The position numbers were made by a program, and so were the translations under genes. The notes beneath the pieces were generated by a model. That model was not told the origin of the DNA and did not search any database. It saw only the letters and a program-made list of their open reading frames with translations. 50,021 bases of DNA from Grimontia marina. GTDB lineage: Bacteria; Pseudomonadota; Gammaproteobacteria; Enterobacterales; Vibrionaceae. The stretch lies in the NCBI RefSeq assembly GCF_900060185.1, contig NZ_FIZY01000038.1:1-50021 (forward strand). The letters run 5' to 3'. The number at the start of each line of letters is the position of its first letter. Within the stretch, counting starts at the first letter, position 1. This document shows, in pieces, positions 28,108 to 39,269 of the stretch.

Positions 28108-29532
28108 ATGGCTAAGAAACTGCTGATCAAAACCTGGGGCTGCCAGATGAACGAATACGATTCATCAAAAATGGCGGATCTGCTCAATGCGGCCGGTGGC
28201 TACGAGCTGACCGAGGAGCCGGAAGAGGCAGATGTACTGCTTCTGAATACCTGTTCTATCCGTGAAAAGGCTCAGGAAAAAGTGTTCCACCAGCTGGGTC
28301 GCTGGAAAAACCTGAAAGATCAGAAGCCAGGTCTGGTGATCGGCGTAGGCGGCTGTGTAGCTACTCAGGAAGGTGATCACATTCGTGAACGCGCACCTTA
28401 TGTTGACGTTATTTTTGGCCCGCAAACCCTGCACCGTCTGCCTGAGATGATCAAAAAATCTCAGCAAGACGAAGCACCGGTCATGGATATCTCTTTCCCT
28501 GAGATTGAGAAATTCGACCGCTTGCCAGAGCCGCGTGCAGAAGGCCCAACGGCATTCGTTTCTATCATGGAAGGCTGCTCTAAGTACTGTACCTTCTGCG
28601 TGGTGCCTTACACCCGTGGTGAAGAAGTCAGCCGTCCACTGGACGATGTGCTTTATGAAATCGCTCAGCTTGCTGAGCAGGGTGTTCGTGAAGTGAACCT
28701 GCTGGGTCAGAACGTTAACGCCTATCGTGGTGAAATGCACGACGGCGAAATCTGTTCATTTGCAGAACTGCTGCGTTATGTGGCGGCGATCGACGGTATC
28801 GACCGTATTCGCTACACCACCAGCCACCCAATTGAATTTACTGACGATATCATCGAAGTGTATGAAGACACCCCAGAAGTGGTGAGCTTCCTGCACCTGC
28901 CAGTTCAGAGCGGTTCAGACCGTATTCTGACCATGATGAAGCGTCCGCATACAGCGATCGAGTACAAATCGAAGATCCGTAAACTGCGTGAAGCGCGTCC
29001 AGGCATCGCTATCAGCTCTGACTTCATCGTCGGTTTCCCAGGTGAAACTGATGTAGATTTCGAAGCGACCATGAAGCTTATCCGCGATGTTAACTTCGAC
29101 ATGAGCTTCAGCTTTGTTTACTCACCACGTCCAGGTACGCCTGCTGCAGACATGCCTGACGACACGCCAGAGCAAACCAAGAAAGAGCGTCTGTACGAAC
29201 TGCAACAGCAGATCAACGCACAGGCGATGATCTACTCTCGCCAGATGCTGGATTCTGAGCAGCGTATTCTGGTCGAAGGTCCATCGAAGAAGAATCTGAT
29301 GGAGCTACGTGGCCGTACTGAAAACAACCGCGTGGTTAACTTCGAAGGTTCTGTCGATTTGATCGGTCAGTTCGTTGATGTAAAAATCACCGAAGTACTG
29401 CCAAACTCACTGCGCGGTGAGCTGGTTCGTACTGAAAAGGACATGAATCTGCGTGTGGCGGTTTCGCCTGCAGAGATGATGGCAAAAACACGCAAAGAAG
29501 ATGATCTTGGCGTAGGCGTGTATACTCCGTAA
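28108..29532 (+). CDS. miaB: tRNA-2-methylthio-N6-dimethylallyladenosine synthase
   Basis: A radical-SAM methylthiotransferase that adds the 2-methylthio group to i6A37 of tRNAs reading UNN codons. From ATG 28108 ([19 protein letters not shown]) it has 474 residues, as in E. coli; ATG 28099 would add three residues. The N-terminal domain binds the auxiliary cluster through cysteines in [17 protein letters not shown] and GGCVATQ. The radical-SAM cluster is in [18 protein letters not shown]. The C-terminal TRAM domain covers about 375-440. It begins a run of same-strand genes to lnt, though a 54-bp gap precedes ybeZ. Confidence 0.97.
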   Translation: MAKKLLIKTWGCQMNEYDSSKMADLLNAAGGYELTEEPEEADVLLLNTCSIREKAQEKVFHQLGRWKNLKDQKPGLVIGVGGCVATQEGDHIRERAPYVDVIFGPQTLHRLPEMIKKSQQDEAPVMDISFPEIEKFDRLPEPRAEGPTAFVSIMEGCSKYCTFCVVPYTRGEEVSRPLDDVLYEIAQLAEQGVREVNLLGQNVNAYRGEMHDGEICSFAELLRYVAAIDGIDRIRYTTSHPIEFTDDIIEVYEDTPEVVSFLHLPVQSGSDRILTMMKRPHTAIEYKSKIRKLREARPGIAISSDFIVGFPGETDVDFEATMKLIRDVNFDMSFSFVYSPRPGTPAADMPDDTPEQTKKERLYELQQQINAQAMIYSRQMLDSEQRILVEGPSKKNLMELRGRTENNRVVNFEGSVDLIGQFVDVKITEVLPNSLRGELVRTEKDMNLRVAVSPAEMMAKTRKEDDLGVGVYTP

Positions 29533-29586
29533 ATAAACGGAGGCCAATAAAGCCATCCAAAACCTCGAAGAAGCGAGGGTAATCAC

Positions 29587-30711
29587 ATGTTATCGGCGTC
29601 CTATACAGACGCCGATAACCATTGCGAGGAAGCATTGAACAAAGTCATTACTTTAGAAGTATCACTGGAACCAGCTGATAATTCGCGCCTGGCCAGCCTT
29701 TCCGGACCTTTCGATGACAACATCAAACAGCTCGAACGCCGTTTAGGTGTGGAAATCAATCACCGAAATCATCAATTCTCCGTGGTTGGCAAACCTCATA
29801 CAGCCACTGCAGCTATCAATATTCTCAAACGACTATACGTTGAAACCGCACCGGTAAAAGGCAATTTCATTGACCTTGAGCCAGAGCAGGTGCATCTGGC
29901 GATCAAAGAAAGTGGCGTGTTGGAGCAGAACATCGAGTCGTCGATCCCTTACGGCAAAGAGATCAACATCAAAACCAAGAAAGGCGTGATCAAGCCGCGT
30001 ACACCTAATCAGGCGCAATATATTGCCAATATGGTGACGCATGACATCACCTTCGGTATTGGTCCTGCCGGTACAGGTAAAACCTACTTAGCGGTTGCCG
30101 CCGCAGTCGATGCACTGGAACGTCAGGAAATCCGCCGTATTTTGCTAACCCGTCCTGCGGTTGAAGCCGGTGAGAAACTGGGCTTCCTTCCTGGCGATCT
30201 GAGCCAGAAAGTCGACCCTTATCTACGCCCACTATACGATGCCCTGTTTGAAATGCTGGGTTTTGAGCGCGTAGAGAAACTGATTGAGCGTAACGTGATT
30301 GAAGTGGCGCCATTGGCCTACATGCGCGGCCGTACCCTCAATGACGCCTTCATCATTCTTGATGAAAGCCAGAACACCACTGTGGAACAAATGAAAATGT
30401 TCCTGACACGTATCGGCTTTAACAGCCGAGCGGTGATCACCGGTGACGTCACGCAGATTGACCTGCCACGCAATGCGAAATCTGGTCTTCGCCATGCAAT
30501 TGAAGTGTTGGCGGATGTGAACGAAATCAGCTTTAACTTCTTCCAGGCAAATGATGTGGTTCGTCACCCTGTCGTAGCACGTATTGTTCAAGCCTATGAT
30601 GCATGGGAAGCAGAAGATGCCCGTGCCCGTAAACAAGCGGAAGAGCGCCGTCGTCAGGAACGCGAAGCGGCATTGAATGCTGTGCCGCCTTCAGAAGAGA
30701 AACAATCGTAA
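29587..30711 (+). CDS. ybeZ: PhoH-like ATPase YbeZ
   Basis: A cytoplasmic PhoH-family ATPase linked to YbeY and RNA metabolism. 374 residues with an N-terminal KH-like nucleic-acid part (about 20-80), then the P-loop domain: Walker A GPAGTGKTYLAVAAA (about 159-173) and Walker B FIILDESQNTTVEQMKMFL (about 255-273). The C-terminus is a charged R/E/K-rich tail. ybeY begins on the very next base after its stop, so the two are coupled. Confidence 0.93.
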   Translation: MLSASYTDADNHCEEALNKVITLEVSLEPADNSRLASLSGPFDDNIKQLERRLGVEINHRNHQFSVVGKPHTATAAINILKRLYVETAPVKGNFIDLEPEQVHLAIKESGVLEQNIESSIPYGKEINIKTKKGVIKPRTPNQAQYIANMVTHDITFGIGPAGTGKTYLAVAAAVDALERQEIRRILLTRPAVEAGEKLGFLPGDLSQKVDPYLRPLYDALFEMLGFERVEKLIERNVIEVAPLAYMRGRTLNDAFIILDESQNTTVEQMKMFLTRIGFNSRAVITGDVTQIDLPRNAKSGLRHAIEVLADVNEISFNFFQANDVVRHPVVARIVQAYDAWEAEDARARKQAEERRRQEREAALNAVPPSEEKQS

Positions 30712-31176
30712 ATGCAATTTTTCGTTGACCTTCAAATTGCGACACAAAGCACTGACAGTCTGCCAACTGAACAGCAGTTTCAGCTGTGGTTTGAGCAAGC
30801 CGTCAAATCTTTCCAAGAGCAGGCGGAAGTGACTATCCGTATCGTAGACGAGTTTGAGAGCCAGTCTCTAAACCGCGACTATCGCGGAAAAGACAAACCC
30901 ACCAACGTGCTCTCCTTCCCGTTCGAAGCGCCTCCAGGCGTGGAGTTGGATCTACTGGGCGACCTGATTATCTGTCGTCAAGTTGTCGAAAAAGAAGCAG
31001 AAGAGCAGAACAAAGACCTACTCGCTCACTGGGCGCACATGGTTGTACACGGCAGTCTCCATCTGCTAGGTTATGACCATATAGATGATGAAGAAGCCGA
31101 AGAGATGGAGTCTCTCGAGATTTCTATCATGAACGCACTGGGTTTTGAAAATCCTTATGCGGCGGACTTCATCTAA
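30712..31176 (+). CDS. ybeY: Endoribonuclease YbeY
   Basis: A zinc-dependent RNase needed for 16S rRNA 3' maturation and 70S quality control. 154 residues. The metal-binding signature [11 protein letters not shown] (three histidines) occurs at about 114-124. Upstream is [21 protein letters not shown], the other conserved block. Starts directly after ybeZ with no gap and ends 25 bp before corC, forming the classic ybeZ-ybeY-corC-lnt set. Confidence 0.96.
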   Translation: MQFFVDLQIATQSTDSLPTEQQFQLWFEQAVKSFQEQAEVTIRIVDEFESQSLNRDYRGKDKPTNVLSFPFEAPPGVELDLLGDLIICRQVVEKEAEEQNKDLLAHWAHMVVHGSLHLLGYDHIDDEEAEEMESLEISIMNALGFENPYAADFI

Positions 31177-31201
31177 AATCAACGTTGTAAAAATAGAGAC
31201 A

Positions 31202-32068
31202 ATGAACGAAGACAATTCACAAAGCTCTGAAGGTCCGAGTAGAAAGACCTTCTTCGAACGTTTAGGACAGATCTTTCAAGGTGAGCCTAAAGATCGTCAG
31301 GAACTGGTAGATGTATTCCGTGATTCGGAACAGAACGATCTGATCGATCACGATACACGGGATATGCTCGAAGGCGTAATGCAGATTTCTGAAATGCGCA
31401 TCCGAGACATCATGATTCCGCGTTCGCAGATGGTGACCATCGAGCGCTCACAACCTCTCGAAGAAATCATCACTATCATCAATGACGCCCAGCACTCACG
31501 CTACCCAGTGATCAGTGATGATAAAGACCACGTTGAAGGCATCCTGCTGGCAAAAGACTTGCTGCGTTACCTGATGCCTGACAGCGAACCGTTCGACATC
31601 GACAAAGTGATCCGCCCAGCCGTGGTTGTGCCGGAAAGCAAACGTGTTGACAGACTGCTGAAAGAATTTCAGGAAGAACGCTACCACATGTCGATTGTTG
31701 TCGATGAGTTTGGTGGTGTATCCGGCGTGGTGACCATCGAAGATATTCTTGAGGAAATCGTCGGCGACATCGAAGACGAATACGACGACGAAGAAGAGCA
31801 GGAAATCCGCCAGCTCAGCAAACACACCTTCGCGGTGAAGGCGCTGACCACACTGGAGGACTTCAACGAGAAGTTCGGTTCTCAGTTCAGCGATGACGAC
31901 ATCGATACCATTGGTGGCCTGGTGATGACCAGCTTTGGCCACCTGCCAGGACGTGGTGAGGAAGTGGACATTGAGAACTTCCACTTCAAGGTGACGGCAG
32001 CTGACAGTCGACGCATCATCCAATTGCAGGTTACTATTCCAGATACTACTGCAGAGGAAACGGCATAA
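31202..32068 (+). CDS. corC: CorC/YbeX family CBS-domain protein
   Basis: 288 residues from ATG 31202 ([20 protein letters not shown]). Two CBS domains span about 65-190 ([61 protein letters not shown]), followed by an acidic linker and the CorC_HlyC domain to the C-terminus ([19 protein letters not shown]). There is no membrane segment. CorC was first tied to cobalt/magnesium efflux; newer work on YbeX links it to ribosome metabolism, which fits its ybeY neighbour. An earlier in-frame ATG at 31145 lies inside ybeY and is less likely. Confidence 0.93.
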   Translation: MNEDNSQSSEGPSRKTFFERLGQIFQGEPKDRQELVDVFRDSEQNDLIDHDTRDMLEGVMQISEMRIRDIMIPRSQMVTIERSQPLEEIITIINDAQHSRYPVISDDKDHVEGILLAKDLLRYLMPDSEPFDIDKVIRPAVVVPESKRVDRLLKEFQEERYHMSIVVDEFGGVSGVVTIEDILEEIVGDIEDEYDDEEEQEIRQLSKHTFAVKALTTLEDFNEKFGSQFSDDDIDTIGGLVMTSFGHLPGRGEEVDIENFHFKVTAADSRRIIQLQVTIPDTTAEETA

Positions 32069-32075
32069 ACGTAAA

Positions 32076-33626
32076 ATGCTAAACATGGAAATATTTAAGC
32101 GGCCCCAAGTATTCATGCGGATCTTAGGGGCCGCTTTTTCAGGTGCACTCGCCACCCTCGCCTTCGCGCCTTACTCCTTCTGGCCAGCCATGCTGGTCTC
32201 CTTGGTGGCACTTCTCCTTCTTATTCACGGGCAATCGCCGAAACGTGCTGGCTATATCGGATTCTTTTGGGGTCTGGGTCAATTCGGAACCGGCGTTGGC
32301 TGGGTCTATGTCGTCATCGAGAAATTCGGTGGGCTACCTACGGCGATAGGCTTAGCTTTGATAGGCCTTTTAGTTACCTATCTTGCGCTATTCCCCGCAC
32401 TTTTCTCCTATATACTGCGCCGTGTTCAACTGCCGTTAGCGCGCTCGTATTTATTACTGGCACCGTCACTCTGGCTAGTTATCGATTGGTTCCGTGGCTG
32501 GTTCCTGACTGGCTTCCCATGGCTTTGGCCTGGTTACAGTCAGATTGACGGGCCATTAGCCTCCTTTGCACCTATGTTTGGTGTGCAAGGTATTACGCTC
32601 GCACTGCTTATCATTTCTGGCTCAATCGCTATCACACTGGTAAACCGAAAAGCCTCTTCGCTTCTTCCGGCATTGGCTGTCGCTACAGTGGCTGCAGGTT
32701 CTTCATTTGTACCCTGGGTGCAGAAAACAGGAGAAAGTGTAGATGTTGCCATGGTTCAGGGAAATGTCCCCCAGGAACTAAAGTGGCTGCCAAGCCAGCG
32801 CTGGCCAACTCTTTTGTCTTATCAGGACCTAACGCGAAAAAACTGGGATGCAGACATTGTGATCTGGCCAGAAGCTGCCATACCGGCTTTGGAGCGTGAT
32901 TTACCTGACTTTCTGGCTAGACTCGACGCTGCAGCCATCAATAATGACACCGCAATTATTACAGGCGTGCTTGATGTAAACTCAGATGGTAAGGCATACA
33001 ACAATGTCATCACCCTGGGTGACAACGGGGAAGGTGGTTATAATTACCCTTCTTCACAACGCTACAGCAAACACCACCTACTTGTGTTTGGTGAATTTGT
33101 GCCTTTTGAGGACATCCTGCGTCCACTTGCGCCGCTGTTTAATCTACCCATGTCATCGTTCAGTCGAGGTGATTACACCCAATCGAACATAGACGCCAAA
33201 GGCTATCAGTTAGCCCCTGCCATATGCTATGAGATTGCCTTTAGTGATCAGGTTAGGCATAGCCTCACGGATGAGTCGGATTTCATTCTAACCCTTTCTA
33301 ATGACACCTGGTTTGGTACCTCAATCGGCCCCCATCAGCACTTAGAAATAGCCCGTATGCGCGCGTTGGAGAATGGTAAGCCGGTTCTTCGTGCCACCAA
33401 TACCGGCCTGACCGCTGCTATTGACTACAAAGGGGACATCATCGACCAAATCCCGCAGTTTGAAACGGTAGTGCTAAGAACTGATGTACCGACGACGACA
33501 GGCCAGACACCTTACACCCGCTTCGGAGACTGGCCCCTATATGCATGGATTGTTTTGTCAGGGTTAGCGCTGGTTCTGTTAACCCGCGGTCAAAAATCAA
33601 CCGTAAGCACTCAGTCGCAACAATAA
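32076..33626 (+). CDS. lnt: Apolipoprotein N-acyltransferase
   Basis: Adds the third acyl chain to lipoproteins at the outer face of the inner membrane. 516 residues: N-terminal membrane segments over about 1-215, then a nitrilase-like periplasmic domain with the catalytic triad seen as glutamate in IVIWPEAAIPA, lysine in RYSKHHLLVFGEF and cysteine in LAPAICYEIAF, and a last membrane segment near 488-508. It starts 8 bp after corC and closes the operon at a terminator. The alternate start at 32085 is equally plausible. Confidence 0.96.
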   Translation: MLNMEIFKRPQVFMRILGAAFSGALATLAFAPYSFWPAMLVSLVALLLLIHGQSPKRAGYIGFFWGLGQFGTGVGWVYVVIEKFGGLPTAIGLALIGLLVTYLALFPALFSYILRRVQLPLARSYLLLAPSLWLVIDWFRGWFLTGFPWLWPGYSQIDGPLASFAPMFGVQGITLALLIISGSIAITLVNRKASSLLPALAVATVAAGSSFVPWVQKTGESVDVAMVQGNVPQELKWLPSQRWPTLLSYQDLTRKNWDADIVIWPEAAIPALERDLPDFLARLDAAAINNDTAIITGVLDVNSDGKAYNNVITLGDNGEGGYNYPSSQRYSKHHLLVFGEFVPFEDILRPLAPLFNLPMSSFSRGDYTQSNIDAKGYQLAPAICYEIAFSDQVRHSLTDESDFILTLSNDTWFGTSIGPHQHLEIARMRALENGKPVLRATNTGLTAAIDYKGDIIDQIPQFETVVLRTDVPTTTGQTPYTRFGDWPLYAWIVLSGLALVLLTRGQKSTVSTQSQQ

Positions 33627-33660
33627 GAGCGAACAGGCGCTATAAAATCATGTTTTAATC

Positions 33661-33691
33661 AGCCAGAGGGAATTATCTCTCTGGCTTTTTT
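33661..33691 (+). terminator. Rho-independent terminator of the corC-lnt operon
   Basis: Stem agccagag / ctctggct with a 10-nt loop and a run of six T. Confidence 0.85.
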
Positions 33692-33723
33692 GTTGATTGA
33701 TTTTGTTTGATATGGAGAGTCTT

Positions 33724-34311
33724 ATGCGCGCCTTGGTCAGAATTGCGTCTTCCGTTGTTATCCTTTTAGCATCAGTCTTTGCTCCACTTTCCCATGCTGA
33801 GCCAGATGCCGAGCTCTTTGCTGATACCCGCGCTGCATTGGCGAACTTCCATCGCTTCGAGCAGGTAAAACCTTTCTTTGAAAAAGCTTACGGCTACGCA
33901 GTATTTCCTTCCGTCGGCAAAGGCGGATTCTGGATTGGCGGCGCATATGGCAATGGACTGGTTTATCAAGGCAATCAAACGGTTGCTGAAGCCGAGTTGA
34001 TTCAGGTATCGGTCGGACTGACCTTCGGTGGTCAGGCATTCAGCGAGATACTTTTCTTTGAAGACAAAGAAACCTTCGACAGTTTTATGTCGGGGAGCTT
34101 TGAGCTCGGAGCGCAGGCTTCTGCCACCGCTTTAACTGAAGGCGCAGCGGCACATGTCGGCACGACAGGCACCTCTGCCAGTGCAGGTAGTGCGCAATCC
34201 AAAGCCTATTACATCAATGGCACCGCCATTTTCACCCAAGCCAAAGGCGGCTTGATGATCGAAGCTGCCTTGGCCGGACAAAAATTCAATATCGAACCGT
34301 TAGGGAATTAG
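33724..34311 (+). CDS. Secreted SYLF/Ysc84-domain lipid-binding protein
   Basis: 195 residues from ATG 33724, chosen because a ggaga site lies just upstream and a clean signal peptide follows (MRALVRIASSVV..., cleavage after SHA at about residue 22). The mature part is a SYLF (Ysc84) domain: FEKAYGYAVFPSVGKGGFWI, GGAYGNGLVY, and the late AYYINGTAIFTQAKGGLMIEA block. SYLF domains bind phosphoinositides or other lipids in eukaryotes; the bacterial periplasmic role is unknown. Monocistronic, convergent with ybeL. Confidence 0.85.
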   Translation: MRALVRIASSVVILLASVFAPLSHAEPDAELFADTRAALANFHRFEQVKPFFEKAYGYAVFPSVGKGGFWIGGAYGNGLVYQGNQTVAEAELIQVSVGLTFGGQAFSEILFFEDKETFDSFMSGSFELGAQASATALTEGAAAHVGTTGTSASAGSAQSKAYYINGTAIFTQAKGGLMIEAALAGQKFNIEPLGN

Positions 34312-34364
34312 GGTAAATCGGCCCTGAGTCCAGGGTCACAAAATACTCACTTCCATCGTTCTCA

Positions 34365-34850
34365 CTAAGCAGGAAACGGCTTACGACTGAATTCTTTACT
34401 GCCACACTTAATGCACGGTGTCAGCACAGCCACATGGGTGTGCTCGGTCTGGTGGCCGCATTTCTCACAAATCAAAATGCCGAGCCCCACCACTTCACCC
34501 GCATTGTAGACGCCATGATGCTGAATGTCCTGTAACACCTCACGCCACTCCAACTGGGTTTTGTCAGTGATCTCCGCAAGCTGCTCCCACAATGTGTTAG
34601 CGATCAAGTCGCGAAACAACTGACCATCATCTTTGTTCTCTTCGGGCTCGTTGTAACGTGCGCCGAATTCCTGCACATCACGTTTGAAATAGGCTTCGAT
34701 AAGCGCCAGCTCATCTTTGGTCATGTCTGACGCCGCTTTCACGTACTTTTCAGACAAATCCAGCCAACGTTGTAACTCTTCTGGGCTGTGCTTTAGTGCT
34801 TCGCTAATCCGTTCGACCAGCACCTTGTACTCCGCTTTTTGCTCTGACAT
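34365..34850 (-). CDS. ybeL: YbeL-family zinc-ribbon protein (DUF1451)
   Basis: 161 residues from ATG 34850 (MSEQKAEYKVLVERISEAL), where E. coli YbeL also starts; an ATG at 34865 adds five residues. The N-terminal two thirds is helical and charged. The C-terminus is a zinc ribbon with two CxxC knuckles, ICEKCGHQTEH and TPCIKCGSKEFSRKPF. Function unknown. Divergent from leuS, as in E. coli. Confidence 0.88.
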   Translation of the reverse strand: MSEQKAEYKVLVERISEALKHSPEELQRWLDLSEKYVKAASDMTKDELALIEAYFKRDVQEFGARYNEPEENKDDGQLFRDLIANTLWEQLAEITDKTQLEWREVLQDIQHHGVYNAGEVVGLGILICEKCGHQTEHTHVAVLTPCIKCGSKEFSRKPFPA

Positions 34851-34957
34851 AGGCCACCTCTGCATTCAACTGTTGTTGCGCCTTCTACCTTTAGTTATTC
34901 TATGTCGATTATTTTGGTTCATTTTATACCTATCTCACAAATTCCCGGATGTCATCG

Positions 34958-37531
34958 ATGCAAGAACAATACCGTCCACAGGACATCGAGCCTAAAGTTC
35001 AGGCCGATTGGGACAACAACAAAACCTTCGTAGTTCAAGAAGACCCAAGCAAAGAAAAGTTTTATTGCCTTTCCATGTTCCCGTACCCAAGCGGTCGACT
35101 ACACATGGGTCACGTACGTAACTACACCATCGGTGACGTCATCTCCCGCTACCAGCGTTTGCAAGGCAAGAACGTAATGCAACCAATCGGTTGGGATGCG
35201 TTTGGTCTGCCGGCAGAAAACGCAGCGGTGAAGAACAAGACTGCGCCAGCACCTTGGACTTACGAAAACATTGAATACATGAAGAACCAGCTGAAACTGC
35301 TGGGCTTTGGCTACGACTGGGATCGCGAATTCGCAACCTGTACGCCTGAATACTACCGTTGGGAGCAAGAGTTCTTCACCAAACTCTACGAGAAAGGTTT
35401 GGTTTACAAAAAGACCTCTTCGGTTAACTGGTGTCCGAACGACCAAACCGTTCTGGCGAACGAGCAGGTTGAAGACGGTTGCTGCTGGCGTTGTGATACC
35501 CCTGTAGAACAAAAAGAAATCCCACAGTGGTTCATTAAAATCACTGCATACGCACAAGAGCTTCTGGATGATCTGGAAACTCTGGATGGTTGGCCTGAGC
35601 AGGTTAAAACCATGCAGCGCAACTGGATTGGTCGCTCTGAAGGTGTTGAGCTTAAGTTTGAAGTTGCAGGTGAAAGCGATCTGGAAGTGTATACCACCCG
35701 TCCTGACACCCTGATGGGCGTGACTTACGTGGGTATTGCCGCGGGTCATCCTTTGGCAGCGAAAGCAGCTCAAAACAACCCTGAGCTGGCTGCATTCATC
35801 GAAGAATGTAAAAACACCAAGGTAGCTGAAGCTGAGCTGGCGACCATGGAGAAAAAGGGTATGGATACTGGCCTGAAGGCAGTCCACCCTCTGAACGGCC
35901 GTGAAGTGCCAATCTTCATCGCCAACTTCGTGCTGATGGATTACGGCACAGGCGCAGTCATGGCAGTACCAGGCCACGACCAGCGTGACTTCGAGTTCGC
36001 AACCAAATACGGCCTGAACATTGAGCCTGTGATTCTGGCAGAAGACGGCAACGCGCCAGACATTACTGAAGCAGCGCACACTGAGAAAGGTGTTCTGTTC
36101 AACTCAGGTGAGTTCGACGGCCTGAGCTTCGAGCAAGCGTTCGATGCGATTGCAGCGAAACTGGAATCAGAAGGTAAAGGTCACAAAACTGTTAACTTCC
36201 GTCTGCGCGACTGGGGTGTTTCACGTCAACGCTACTGGGGTTCTCCAATCCCAATGGTCACCACAGAAGACGGCGAAGTGCATCCAGTACCGGCTGACCA
36301 ATTGCCAGTAATCCTGCCTGAAGATGTTGTGATGGACGGCGTAACCAGCCCAATCAAAGCAGACAAAACGTGGGCAGAAACCACCTACAACGGTCAACCT
36401 GCGCTGCGTGAAACAGATACCTTCGACACCTTCATGGAATCGAGCTGGTACTACGCACGCTACTGTTCACCAAAAGCAGACGAAATGCTGGACTCAGAAG
36501 CAGCTAACTACTGGCTGCCAGTTGACCAGTACATCGGTGGTATTGAGCATGCGGTAATGCACCTACTGTACTCTCGCTTCTTCCACAAACTGCTACGCGA
36601 TGCAGGCTACGTGAAGTCTGACGAGCCGTTCAAGCGTCTGCTGTGTCAAGGCATGGTGCTGGCTGATGCGTACTACTACAACAACGACAAAGGCGCGAAA
36701 GTTTGGGTTTCTCCAACTGAAGCGACCGTTGAGCGTGACGAGAAAGGCCGCATTACCACTGCAGTAGATACTGAAGGTAACAACCTTGTTCACTCAGGCA
36801 TGACCAAAATGTCTAAGTCGAAGAACAACGGTATCGACCCACAAGAGATGGTTGATAAGTACGGTGCAGACACCGTGCGTCTGTTCATGATGTTCGCATC
36901 ACCAGCAGACATGACCCTTGAGTGGCAAGAGTCTGGCGTTGAAGGTGCTAACCGTTTCCTGAAGCGTGTTTGGAAACTGGTATTCGAGCACACTTCAAAA
37001 GGTGAAGTGGCTGCGCTGGATACATCAGCACTGAGCGCTGATCAGAAAACACTGCGTCGTGAAGTTCACAAGACTATCGCGAAAGTGGGCGATGATATCG
37101 GCCGCCGTCAGACCTTCAACACCGCGATCGCTGCGATCATGGAACTGATGAACCGTCTGACCAAAGCACCTCAAGACACTGATGCAGACCGCGCAATCTT
37201 GGACGAAGCAGTGAAAGCGATCGTTGCGATGCTGTACCCAATCACTCCGCACATCAGCACTGAGCTGTGGGCTGCACTGGGTCAAACTGACATCGACAAC
37301 ACGGTATGGCCGGTTGCTGACCAAGACGCCATGGTGGAAGACGAGAAGCTGATCATCGTTCAGGTGAATGGCAAGCTTCGCGCGAAAATCACCGTTGCAG
37401 CAGACGCAGCTAAAGAGTCAGTAGAATCGATGGCGTTGAACGACGAGCACGTTGTGAAGCACACCGAGGGTAAAACCGTACGCAAAGTGATTTACGTACC
37501 GGGCAAACTGGTTAACATCGTTGCTAACTAA
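34958..37531 (+). CDS. leuS: Leucyl-tRNA synthetase
   Basis: Charges tRNA-Leu. 857 residues from ATG 34958 ([18 protein letters not shown]), the E. coli start; ATG 34949 adds three. Class I motifs: HMGH in [17 protein letters not shown] (about 42-58) and KMSKS in [20 protein letters not shown] (about 617-636). The CP1 editing domain includes [13 protein letters not shown] and the VPGHDQRD catalytic aspartate. It heads leuS-lptE-holA, and serves the four tRNA-Leu(CAG) genes of this window. Confidence 0.98.
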   Translation: MQEQYRPQDIEPKVQADWDNNKTFVVQEDPSKEKFYCLSMFPYPSGRLHMGHVRNYTIGDVISRYQRLQGKNVMQPIGWDAFGLPAENAAVKNKTAPAPWTYENIEYMKNQLKLLGFGYDWDREFATCTPEYYRWEQEFFTKLYEKGLVYKKTSSVNWCPNDQTVLANEQVEDGCCWRCDTPVEQKEIPQWFIKITAYAQELLDDLETLDGWPEQVKTMQRNWIGRSEGVELKFEVAGESDLEVYTTRPDTLMGVTYVGIAAGHPLAAKAAQNNPELAAFIEECKNTKVAEAELATMEKKGMDTGLKAVHPLNGREVPIFIANFVLMDYGTGAVMAVPGHDQRDFEFATKYGLNIEPVILAEDGNAPDITEAAHTEKGVLFNSGEFDGLSFEQAFDAIAAKLESEGKGHKTVNFRLRDWGVSRQRYWGSPIPMVTTEDGEVHPVPADQLPVILPEDVVMDGVTSPIKADKTWAETTYNGQPALRETDTFDTFMESSWYYARYCSPKADEMLDSEAANYWLPVDQYIGGIEHAVMHLLYSRFFHKLLRDAGYVKSDEPFKRLLCQGMVLADAYYYNNDKGAKVWVSPTEATVERDEKGRITTAVDTEGNNLVHSGMTKMSKSKNNGIDPQEMVDKYGADTVRLFMMFASPADMTLEWQESGVEGANRFLKRVWKLVFEHTSKGEVAALDTSALSADQKTLRREVHKTIAKVGDDIGRRQTFNTAIAAIMELMNRLTKAPQDTDADRAILDEAVKAIVAMLYPITPHISTELWAALGQTDIDNTVWPVADQDAMVEDEKLIIVQVNGKLRAKITVAADAAKESVESMALNDEHVVKHTEGKTVRKVIYVPGKLVNIVAN

Positions 37532-37546
37532 TACAGGGAGTATTCG

Positions 37547-38221
37547 GTGAAATCGATCTTTCGCTCTCTCCGAACCCTGCTAGTTGTGGTGGCCGCTCTG
37601 GCCACCGCTTCTTGCGGATTCCACCTTCGTGGCAGCTACAATCTGCCGACGGAGATCCAAACCCTTTCTGTGACAAGTTTTGACCAATACGGCAAACTGA
37701 CCAGAGAAATGAAATTCCAGCTCCGCCAGCATGACATTCAGCTTGTTCCTCCTGCGGCAACCGTGTCGAACCTCAGACTGAATGGGGAGAGCTACGGTGA
37801 AAGTACCCTGTCTTTGTACCAAAACAGCCGCGTGGCAGAGAAACAGTTCGCGTATACCGTCAGCTATTCTGTGACCGTACCGGAAAAGGGCAGTTACAGC
37901 TTCTCAACGTCCCTCAGCCGCACATACTTGGATAACCCGCTGACTGCGCTTGCGAAGTCCGTGGAAGAAGAAATGCTGGCGCAAGAGATGCGTGTAGAAG
38001 CAACCAAACAAATCATGCGACAGCTTGCCCGTCTGAATGCGCACATCGAAGCCTTTGAGCGTAAAGAGGCAGAAGAAAAAGCACTGCGTGAACTGTATCA
38101 GGGTGTGGATGAAGAAAAATCGTCGATGACCATTGAGACCCGTTTCGATGGCAAAGATGACGAAACCCGCGGTAAGCCTCTTTCGAGCTTCACCACCAGC
38201 GGTGAAGAAAGCACACAATGA
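37547..38221 (+). CDS. lptE: LPS-assembly lipoprotein LptE
   Basis: Forms the plug of the outer-membrane LptD translocon. 224 residues from a GTG at 37547 behind an agggag site with 7-8 bp spacing. The lipoprotein signal MKSIFRSLRTLLVVVAAL ends at TASC (C23); threonine at -3 is also seen in E. coli LptE. After CGFHLRGSYN comes the anticipated beta strands and LAQEMRVEATKQIMRQLARL helix. The tail after about residue 165 is longer and more acidic than in E. coli (193 residues). Overlaps holA by 4 bp. Confidence 0.93.
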   Translation: MKSIFRSLRTLLVVVAALATASCGFHLRGSYNLPTEIQTLSVTSFDQYGKLTREMKFQLRQHDIQLVPPAATVSNLRLNGESYGESTLSLYQNSRVAEKQFAYTVSYSVTVPEKGSYSFSTSLSRTYLDNPLTALAKSVEEEMLAQEMRVEATKQIMRQLARLNAHIEAFERKEAEEKALRELYQGVDEEKSSMTIETRFDGKDDETRGKPLSSFTTSGEESTQ

Positions 38222-39246
38222 GGATATACCCAGAGCAACTGACACAGCGTCTTAATCAGGGGCTGTGTCAGACCTATCTCATCTTCGGCAACGAGCCGCT
38301 GCTGAAAGAAGAATCCAAGCAAAGCATTATTGATGCCGCCCAAAAACAGGGCTTCGATGAGAAGCACCGCTTCGTCATCGATAGCCAGCTTAACTGGCAG
38401 GACGTTTACGACGTTTGTCAGGCACTGAGTCTGTTCGCCAGCCGACAAATCATCATTCTGACATTACCTGAAAACCCGCTGACCACGGCTCAAGCGAATG
38501 CGCTGAAAGAACTGCAACCTATGCTGCATCAGGATTTGGTTTTGATCCTCGATGGTCCTCGCCTGAACAAAAAGCAGGAATCAGCCAAGTGGTTCACCAG
38601 TTTCCAGGCAAACGGTTTGCATGTGCCATGCAACACACCTGATGGCAGACAGCTGCCACGATTCATAGAGAATCGCTGTCACAGTCTGGGACTGCATCCG
38701 GATCACGAGTCTGTGATGCTTCTGGCACAATGGCATGAAGGTAACCTTCTGGCACTGTCGCAAAGCCTGATGAAACTTCAACTGCTCTATCCAGACGGTG
38801 AACTGACACTGCCAAGGCTTCAGGATGCTTTATCACGTCACAACCACTACACGCCATTCCAGCTCACCGACGCACTGATTGAAGGCAAAGCCAAGCGAGC
38901 CGTGCGTATCGTTCGTCAGCTCGAAGCTGAAGGCGTGGAAATCACCATCTTGCTGCGGGTCATCCAGAAAGAACTGATCCAGCTGTGCAAAATGCAGGAG
39001 TACGGCGCGTCTGGCATGGGTCTTAGCAAAATTTTTGACCATTTCCGGGTCTGGCAAACTCGCCGCCCTGCGATGACTGCGGCGCTTCACCGTTTGACGT
39101 TGCCAACGCTGATGCACCTTCTGCAAAGCCTTGCAGCTATCGAAGTGATGGTGAAAACCGATTTCGACAGCCAACCTTGGCCAGCACTTTCCGCGTTTTG
39201 TCTTGAGATGTGTGGTCATCCGCTTTCGCTATCGCCTGTCAACTGA
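38218..39246 (+). CDS. holA: DNA polymerase III subunit delta
   Basis: The clamp-loader delta subunit that opens the beta ring. 342 residues, as in E. coli (343). Starts MRIYPEQLTQRLNQGLCQTYLIFGNEPLLKEES, the conserved beta-interacting N-terminus; the AAA+-like fold lacks a P-loop as usual for delta. The C-terminal collar includes AVRIVRQLEAEGVEITILLRVI and FRVWQTRRPAMTAALHRL. The ATG overlaps the lptE stop (ATGA). In E. coli nadD follows holA; here there is none, only a promoter and a MITE. Confidence 0.96.
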   Translation: MRIYPEQLTQRLNQGLCQTYLIFGNEPLLKEESKQSIIDAAQKQGFDEKHRFVIDSQLNWQDVYDVCQALSLFASRQIIILTLPENPLTTAQANALKELQPMLHQDLVLILDGPRLNKKQESAKWFTSFQANGLHVPCNTPDGRQLPRFIENRCHSLGLHPDHESVMLLAQWHEGNLLALSQSLMKLQLLYPDGELTLPRLQDALSRHNHYTPFQLTDALIEGKAKRAVRIVRQLEAEGVEITILLRVIQKELIQLCKMQEYGASGMGLSKIFDHFRVWQTRRPAMTAALHRLTLPTLMHLLQSLAAIEVMVKTDFDSQPWPALSAFCLEMCGHPLSLSPVN

Positions 39247-39269
39247 CTGTAAAACCGCGACACCGCTGT

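Noticed and set aside
34949-34958. Start of leuS at ATG 34949
   Set aside because: ATG 34958 matches the conserved MQEQYRP start in E. coli; the extra three residues are unsupported.
35099-36079. 326-codon ORF antisense to leuS
   Set aside because: Long antisense frames are common opposite highly codon-biased genes; the product shows no family resemblance and leuS is clearly the real gene.
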